From the NCBI GenBank assembly GCA_012719955.1, contig JAAXZI010000010.1, positions 19,285 to 83,284 on the forward strand: DNA of 64,000 bases, in the 5' to 3' direction. This DNA comes from Phycisphaerae bacterium. Lineage in GTDB: Bacteria; Planctomycetota; Phycisphaerae; UBA1845; PWPN01. The notes under the pieces are model-generated. The model had not been told where the DNA came from. It made no database searches and saw nothing but the letters and a program-made list of their open reading frames with translations. Both the position numbers and the translations under genes were made by a program. This document shows, piece after piece, positions 58,905 to 64,000 of the stretch (the stretch's first letter is position 1; each line of letters begins with the position of its first letter).

Positions 58905-60434
58905 TTACCGTTTCCCGGCTCTCAGCGTGCGGGCCATATTCAGAACCATGCCCAGGTTCCGCCGGGCCTCGGGCCAGAGCAGGGCGCCAGCGAGAAACAC
59001 GCTCCCGCCCAGGACAACCAGACCGGCCAGCCGTGCCACCAGATCCCAATCCGCAAAATACGGACGGGCCCAGGCAATAGACGCCCACATGAGAAGACTG
59101 AGGCCCAGGGGCGGGAGCGCCGACAGGAGCACTCTCTTCAAGCGGATCGGCGAGTGCCGGTAGGCGTACCACAGGCAGAACGGCGCGACGACAAGGGAGC
59201 AGAGCGTGTACGCCCGGGCCACCCCGAGGATGCCCCAGGAGAGTCCCAGCACGAGAGCGGCCGTGAAGATGGGCACAGACACTGAGGAGAATCGCAACAT
59301 CCGCGCCGTCTGGTTCAGCGACACATAGATCCAGCCGGTGGTGTTTACCAGCGGCTGCAGCAGGGCCGCGAAGGCCAGCACCTGGAACACTTCCGCCGCG
59401 AGGGCCCACTGGGGCCCCAGGAAAAGAAGAATGATTTCATCGGCCAGGGCGGCCATGCCCAGGGCCAGCGGCATGGTGGCCCAGGCAATAGCACTGATGG
59501 CCGTGTAGTAATAGCGCCGGTATCTGTCGTCATCCTCCTGGAGCCGGCACAACGCCGGTATCGCGACCGCCGCCAGCGGAGCATTGATCTGGTGGATGGG
59601 CAGCAGCAGCAGATGATACGCCCGACTGTAGAGGCCCAGGGCCGCGGAACCGAGATATCGGCCGATCAGCACGTTGTCTGCGTTTTTGGCGACATACCCC
59701 AGAACAGAGACGCCGGTCAGGTGCCCGCCAAATCCCAGCATGCTACCGATGCCCTGCTCACCGCGAGGCGAAGTGGGGCGCCAGGGGACGAACATCCATA
59801 CCAGGATCATGTAGGTCGCCGGGGCGACCATGCCCATTCCGACCAGGGCCCAATATCCAAAGCCGAGGCAGGACATGACGATGGCCGTGGCGACACCCGC
59901 CGCCATGGAGGTCACATCCACGCCGGCGAGCACCGCGAAACGCATCTGTCGCTGCAGCAAGGCCGCGTGTTGGGCGGTCAGGCCTCCGAAGAGAAATGTG
60001 CCGGCCATGGCCAGCATGATGCCGGTCAGGCGCGGTTCTCCGTAAAACCACGCCGCCACCGGCGCAAGGGCCACCGTGATCATCATCAGAACCGCGCTGA
60101 CCGCCACATTGATCCAGAACAGCGCGGACACCTGGTTGTGGGTGATGGTCGCTCGCTGGACCGTCGCCAGGGACAACCCAAGATCCTTGAACAGATTGAT
60201 GAAGTTGGTGAAGGTCGCCACCATCGCCACCAGGCCGAAATCGCCGGGTGTCAGCAGCCGCGCCAATGCGGCCGTCGAGCCCACCTGCAGGCACAACTTG
60301 GCCGCCTGACCGATCATCGTGAGCGCCCCCCCGCGCAGGGACCGGTGCTCCAGGTTCTCCATCAGGTGGTCTGTGCAGAAACAATTGTCCGGCTCGTTCT
60401 CAAGATCGCATGCGGAGCTTACCTGTTCCGCCAT
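58905..60434 (-). CDS. Lipopolysaccharide/oligosaccharide flippase (Wzx/WzxC-like)
   Basis: SLRGGALTMIGQAAKLCLQVGSTAALARLLTPGDFGLVAMVATFTNFINLFKDLGLSLATVQ; multi-TM. Confidence 0.92.
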   Translation of the reverse strand: MAEQVSSACDLENEPDNCFCTDHLMENLEHRSLRGGALTMIGQAAKLCLQVGSTAALARLLTPGDFGLVAMVATFTNFINLFKDLGLSLATVQRATITHNQVSALFWINVAVSAVLMMITVALAPVAAWFYGEPRLTGIMLAMAGTFLFGGLTAQHAALLQRQMRFAVLAGVDVTSMAAGVATAIVMSCLGFGYWALVGMGMVAPATYMILVWMFVPWRPTSPRGEQGIGSMLGFGGHLTGVSVLGYVAKNADNVLIGRYLGSAALGLYSRAYHLLLLPIHQINAPLAAVAIPALCRLQEDDDRYRRYYYTAISAIAWATMPLALGMAALADEIILLFLGPQWALAAEVFQVLAFAALLQPLVNTTGWIYVSLNQTARMLRFSSVSVPIFTAALVLGLSWGILGVARAYTLCSLVVAPFCLWYAYRHSPIRLKRVLLSALPPLGLSLLMWASIAWARPYFADWDLVARLAGLVVLGGSVFLAGALLWPEARRNLGMVLNMARTLRAGKR

Positions 60435-60441
60435 CTTAATC

Positions 60442-61770
60442 TCAGGACTTGCACTTTGAATGGTACTCAACCGCTGTCTCTCCACGGCCAACCGGCCGAC
60501 CGTTCCATACCGCTGATCGAACGCTCCAGGGCCGCACGCGTCCCCCGCCGGCGGTTGTTAACAACACCTGTTCGAGCTTGTGAATCTGCCCCGCGGCATC
60601 AAAATGCTCCACGACGCGCCGTCTTGCCGCAGCCCCCATCTCTTTGCGCAGTGCGGAATCACAGGCCAGCATGCGCATGGCCTCGGCCATGGCCTCCACA
60701 TCCCGCTCCGGGCAGAGAAACCCTGTCTCGCCGTGAATGACCTGGTCCGGTATTCCCCCTGAACGGGTCACGACGAGGGGCAACCCCATGGCGGCCGCTT
60801 CCGCAATGGATACGCCGAACCCTTCGCACCAGCCGGACGTGTAGGTCAGGGAGTGCTGTACAAACACATCCGCCCCGGCCAGTTCCTTCCTCACCTGCTC
60901 CGGAGCCAGAACCCCGGTAAACCTGACCGCCGGGGCCACTTGCAGCTCGCGCGCCAGCCCTTCAAGGGCCCGGCGGTCGGGACCATCGCCCACGATGGCC
61001 AGCCTGGCCTGAGGCACCGCCGCGTGCACCGCGGCAAACGCCCGCAGGGTGTAATCCACCCCTTTCCAGGCCACCAGCCGGGACACCGCCACGAACTGGA
61101 CCACGCCATCCGTCCGCTGCGCCCCTGCCGGCCGGAACTGCTCCGTGGGCACCCCGCACGGGATCAGGTGAACACGCTCCTCCGGCACGCCGTGCCGCAA
61201 CATCCATTGCCGCTGATGGCTTCCCACTACCACCACCGCCGCGAACCGGGACAACGCCGGAATGATGCTCCAGCGATACCACCGGTTCCGCAGGCTCGAC
61301 GATACGTCCTGACCGTGAAAATGGGCCACGAGCGGTATCCCCAGCTTTTCCGCCACCGGCAGCAGTCGTAACGCCGCAGAGCCGAAATGACACAGCATGA
61401 CCTGCGGCCGGTGGTGTGCGGCCAGATCCACAAGGTGCTTGAATTCCCTGCCCACGCTGCCGTAGAAGTTCATCCGCGGCAGACCACGCAGCCGGTGCAG
61501 CCATCTTCGCCTTCCTTCTGTCGGCCGCGAGGCGAAGGGGACGATGGTGACCGCATCTTCATCAACCGGATAGACATCCCGGTTCTTGTATGCCCAGCAG
61601 ACGACCAGCGGCCGTACCCGGCGCAATCCCGTCACCTGACGCCAGAGCCAGACTTCCGCGGGTTCACCAAGCGCGTGAGCGACAATCCATGCCCGGCACG
61701 TGGCCGTCTGCTGGTCCGCTTTTTCAGCGCCTCCTGGCGTGCTGTGCAGCAATCCGTGAAACGCGCTCAT
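60442..61770 (-). CDS. Glycosyltransferase family 4
   Basis: LVAHFHGQDVSSSLR...VHLIPCGVPTEQF...VAVSRLVAWKGVDYTLRAFA...GFGVSIAEAAAMGLPLVVTRSGGIPDQV. Confidence 0.93.
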   Translation of the reverse strand: MSAFHGLLHSTPGGAEKADQQTATCRAWIVAHALGEPAEVWLWRQVTGLRRVRPLVVCWAYKNRDVYPVDEDAVTIVPFASRPTEGRRRWLHRLRGLPRMNFYGSVGREFKHLVDLAAHHRPQVMLCHFGSAALRLLPVAEKLGIPLVAHFHGQDVSSSLRNRWYRWSIIPALSRFAAVVVVGSHQRQWMLRHGVPEERVHLIPCGVPTEQFRPAGAQRTDGVVQFVAVSRLVAWKGVDYTLRAFAAVHAAVPQARLAIVGDGPDRRALEGLARELQVAPAVRFTGVLAPEQVRKELAGADVFVQHSLTYTSGWCEGFGVSIAEAAAMGLPLVVTRSGGIPDQVIHGETGFLCPERDVEAMAEAMRMLACDSALRKEMGAAARRRVVEHFDAAGQIHKLEQVLLTTAGGGRVRPWSVRSAVWNGRPVGRGETAVEYHSKCKS

Positions 61771-61862
61771 CCCGGTATTCCGCTCTCCAGGAGCCTGGAT
61801 TGAGATCGGCAGATCTCCGGCGTTCGATCCGTGGAACCGTTATCGGAGATGATCAATGCAAG
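61767..61862 (-). pseudogene. GT2 glycosyltransferase remnant LALIISDNGSTDRTPEICRSQSRLLESGIPG*
   Basis: Manual minus-strand translation of the intergenic gap; canonical GT2 (I/V)(I/V)SDN(G/A)STD motif; stop overlaps the downstream ATG as ATGA. Confidence 0.6.
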
Positions 61863-61910
61863 CCATACCCACTGCCCGTGACTCGAACCTGTCGTCATCT
61901 CACGGGGCGA

Positions 61911-64000
61911 TCAGGGATCAGGCACCGGTTCCACTACCACATCGCCGTACACGACATCGACGTAGTAGGCCACCAGAGCAACGCTGCCGTGATTGGGATC
62001 ATGCACGTTGGACTGTTGGCCCTGAAGCATCCACTCCGCCGGCTCCGGCTCCGCCTCCGGCCAGCACTTGAAGCGGTATTCGACCATATCGCCGACAGCC
62101 TGGACCTGCATTTTCATCATGTACCAGACGTTCAGTTCGAAAGGAGCATTGAGGCTCTGGATCACCTGATTATCGTACCCGACGAGCTCGAACTGCCGTG
62201 ACGATACGGTTCTCCACTTGTAGCAACCCATCCCCCCGAGCGGGATGAATCCGGCACGCGGCAATTCGTTGTTGATCTGCGTGTAACCCGGCCAATGACA
62301 GATCAATCCAATTTCAGGCGTTGCGGATTTCAAGCTGGCGGGGGCGAGGTCCTTCACCATGACCGGGACCGTCACCTGATAATCCGTCCAGGTGCGGTCG
62401 CCGATAAGGACCAGCCGGTCACAACCGAACTCAGTCAGCCGGATGGTTGAATCATCGTCGATGACCCATTTGCCGTCCATGAGCTGGGCGCCCTGGACCA
62501 CACTGGTATAGTCGCTCCAACGGACGGTATGGGGCAGCGGCCAGACGCGGTCGTTCCTGAAACTGAACAGAACCGACTCGCGATTCTCGTTGCTGCCCAT
62601 GTCCAGCGAACGCAACTCCAGCCGGTTCAGGCCGATCAGCAGTTGGTCAAGGTCCAGCTCGACATTGAAATCACCGTGGGCCGCCAGCCGGCAGGAGTTG
62701 GGGCCCACTGCCAGCGGCCGGAAGGGCTTGCCGTTGAGCGAGTATTGCAGCGAAGCCAGGTTCTGCACATCGACCCTGCCCAGGATGTTCACATACGGGA
62801 TCGGCAGCCCGATCTCACCGAAGGCCTGTTCCGTACCGTACCACACATCAATTGCCGGTCCGGAGAACTGCGGCCAGGTCGGGGTCGTCACCACCAGGTT
62901 GTCCGAGAGCGCCTCCCGGCCACCGGCATCCGCCGAAACGATCTGGAGGTTGTACGTGGTCCCCGGCTCCAGCTTGCCGACCACCATCACATGCTCGAAC
63001 TGGAGAGAAGGGTTGTCGAACGAGCCCAGCTCGTAATCCGTCGTCAGGCCCCAGCGCACGCGCGCGTTGGCCGGTTCGTCGGTCCGCCACCGAACCATGA
63101 TGGCATCGACCGCAGGATCAAGCTGCAGGTCAAACAGCGCGGGCGGCTGTGTGTCTTCAACGACTGCGCCATCCTCCGGATCGATCGGGATCGCGGAGTT
63201 GAAGACATAGTCGATGCGTGCGGTGAAGGCCGGGGCCACCCCCGAACCATGCGCGGCGTTTCCCGCAAACGGACCAACCGCCGTCACCTGCATGGCGTAC
63301 GGGAACGAGACTTCCTCCAGCCAGTTCGTACCGTCATACGAGTAGCTGAACGTCCACACGTCGGCCGCACGCTGCACCCGCAACCAGATCGGCGCCCCCG
63401 AGGGTATGACCGCATCTCTCTTCACCGTGCTGCTGCCGTCCTTCAGGACCGCGGCGTACAAGTGGGTGGTCCCGTCCCGGCTGTGCATGCCGAAGCGAAG
63501 ATAATGGTTCACCGTCTCCTCGACGATCAAACCCTGGAGCTGGTACGTCTCCACCACCGGCGAATCGAACTTGGCCTCAAGGGTGAAGTCCGTGTTGGTC
63601 GTCGGCTGCATCAGACGCGGAGCGAAGTTGCCGGCCGTCCATGGGTCATGAGCAACGCCGGCGGGCACAACAATTTCGGCCACCGCGTCGGGCGTATTGG
63701 TGCCCGTCAGCCGGAAAATGGCGTCCTGCAATGGGCTGATGATGGACCAGCGCTCCAGGTTGAAATTAAATGCATTGAAATCATCGCTTACGAACCCGCC
63801 GGGAATCGGCGTGTGGAAAACAAGATCCTGCGATGAAGCGGACTCCTCTTCCTCATTCACCGAGGTCACCTGCAGGTGGTAGGTGGTCCCCGCGGTCAGG
63901 CCCGACAGGCTGAGACTGTGCTCGGTCACATAGGCCTGGTCCTCGACCGTGCCCAGCTCGTAGGCCGTGGTCAGACCATAGGCCACCGCCGAAGTGGCCG
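61911..64000 (-). CDS. Secreted Fn3 / concanavalin-like protein, 5' end beyond the window
   Basis: Frame stays open to the window edge; Fn3-like repeats (SLSGLTAGTTYHLQVTSV) and DUF1349/ConA-like segment (FTLEAKFDSPVVETYQLQGLIVEE). Confidence 0.75.
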   Translation of the reverse strand, partial: ATSAVAYGLTTAYELGTVEDQAYVTEHSLSLSGLTAGTTYHLQVTSVNEEEESASSQDLVFHTPIPGGFVSDDFNAFNFNLERWSIISPLQDAIFRLTGTNTPDAVAEIVVPAGVAHDPWTAGNFAPRLMQPTTNTDFTLEAKFDSPVVETYQLQGLIVEETVNHYLRFGMHSRDGTTHLYAAVLKDGSSTVKRDAVIPSGAPIWLRVQRAADVWTFSYSYDGTNWLEEVSFPYAMQVTAVGPFAGNAAHGSGVAPAFTARIDYVFNSAIPIDPEDGAVVEDTQPPALFDLQLDPAVDAIMVRWRTDEPANARVRWGLTTDYELGSFDNPSLQFEHVMVVGKLEPGTTYNLQIVSADAGGREALSDNLVVTTPTWPQFSGPAIDVWYGTEQAFGEIGLPIPYVNILGRVDVQNLASLQYSLNGKPFRPLAVGPNSCRLAAHGDFNVELDLDQLLIGLNRLELRSLDMGSNENRESVLFSFRNDRVWPLPHTVRWSDYTSVVQGAQLMDGKWVIDDDSTIRLTEFGCDRLVLIGDRTWTDYQVTVPVMVKDLAPASLKSATPEIGLICHWPGYTQINNELPRAGFIPLGGMGCYKWRTVSSRQFELVGYDNQVIQSLNAPFELNVWYMMKMQVQAVGDMVEYRFKCWPEAEPEPAEWMLQGQQSNVHDPNHGSVALVAYYVDVVYGDVVVEPVPDP

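Noticed and set aside
37101-63986. Exosortase/PEP-CTERM system
   Set aside because: The TPR protein and EPS genes suggested it, but no exosortase or PEP-CTERM C-terminus was found in the window.

Overview
64 kb, GC-rich bacterial chromosomal window. Gene content points to a planctomycete (Phycisphaerae-like) genome: CxxCGYDLTGN...CPECG zinc ribbons, FG-GAP/LamG/dockerin-like secreted proteins, a TPR-YggX-like protein and a double-VWA protein. The left half (0-33 kb) is mostly housekeeping: a stand-alone MetH-activation-domain protein, a cluster of small zinc-ribbon/membrane proteins, HAD hydrolase, flavin reductase, pRiA4b ORF-3-like, TspO/MBR, VWA protein, prepilin-like protein, MetY and a MetX-MetW fusion, response regulator, PDZ protein, LOG protein, RidA, ScpA, Bcp, an eroded ECF sigma locus, YidC, two phosphoesterases and a NAGPA-type glycosidase. 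The right half (33-64 kb) is a large minus-strand exopolysaccharide locus: BY-kinase, giant TPR protein, PssD/PssE pair, several GT2/GT4 glycosyltransferases, epimerase, O-antigen-ligase-like polymerase and flippase. It is interrupted by one plus-strand gene for a ~1880-aa lipoprotein with PKD, LamG-like and BACON-like repeats and an unrecognised C-terminal domain that may be enzymatic. Observations most worth a second look: (1) a structured repeat (about 6947-7080 and 25732-25876) lying at the 3' end of two unrelated genes in the same orientation and including their stop codons, with a possible third relative after yidC; (2) REP-like palindromes at 21.6 and 33.0 kb; (3) the giant lipoprotein and its C-terminal domain; (4) the TPR-YggX-like and MetX-MetW fusions; (5) a 33-aa zinc-ribbon micro-ORF missing from the ORF track; (6) an apparent deletion in an ECF sigma locus; (7) a GT2 glycosyltransferase remnant in an intergenic gap. 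No rRNA, tRNA, CRISPR array or transposase was seen. All family calls are by eye, without database searches.
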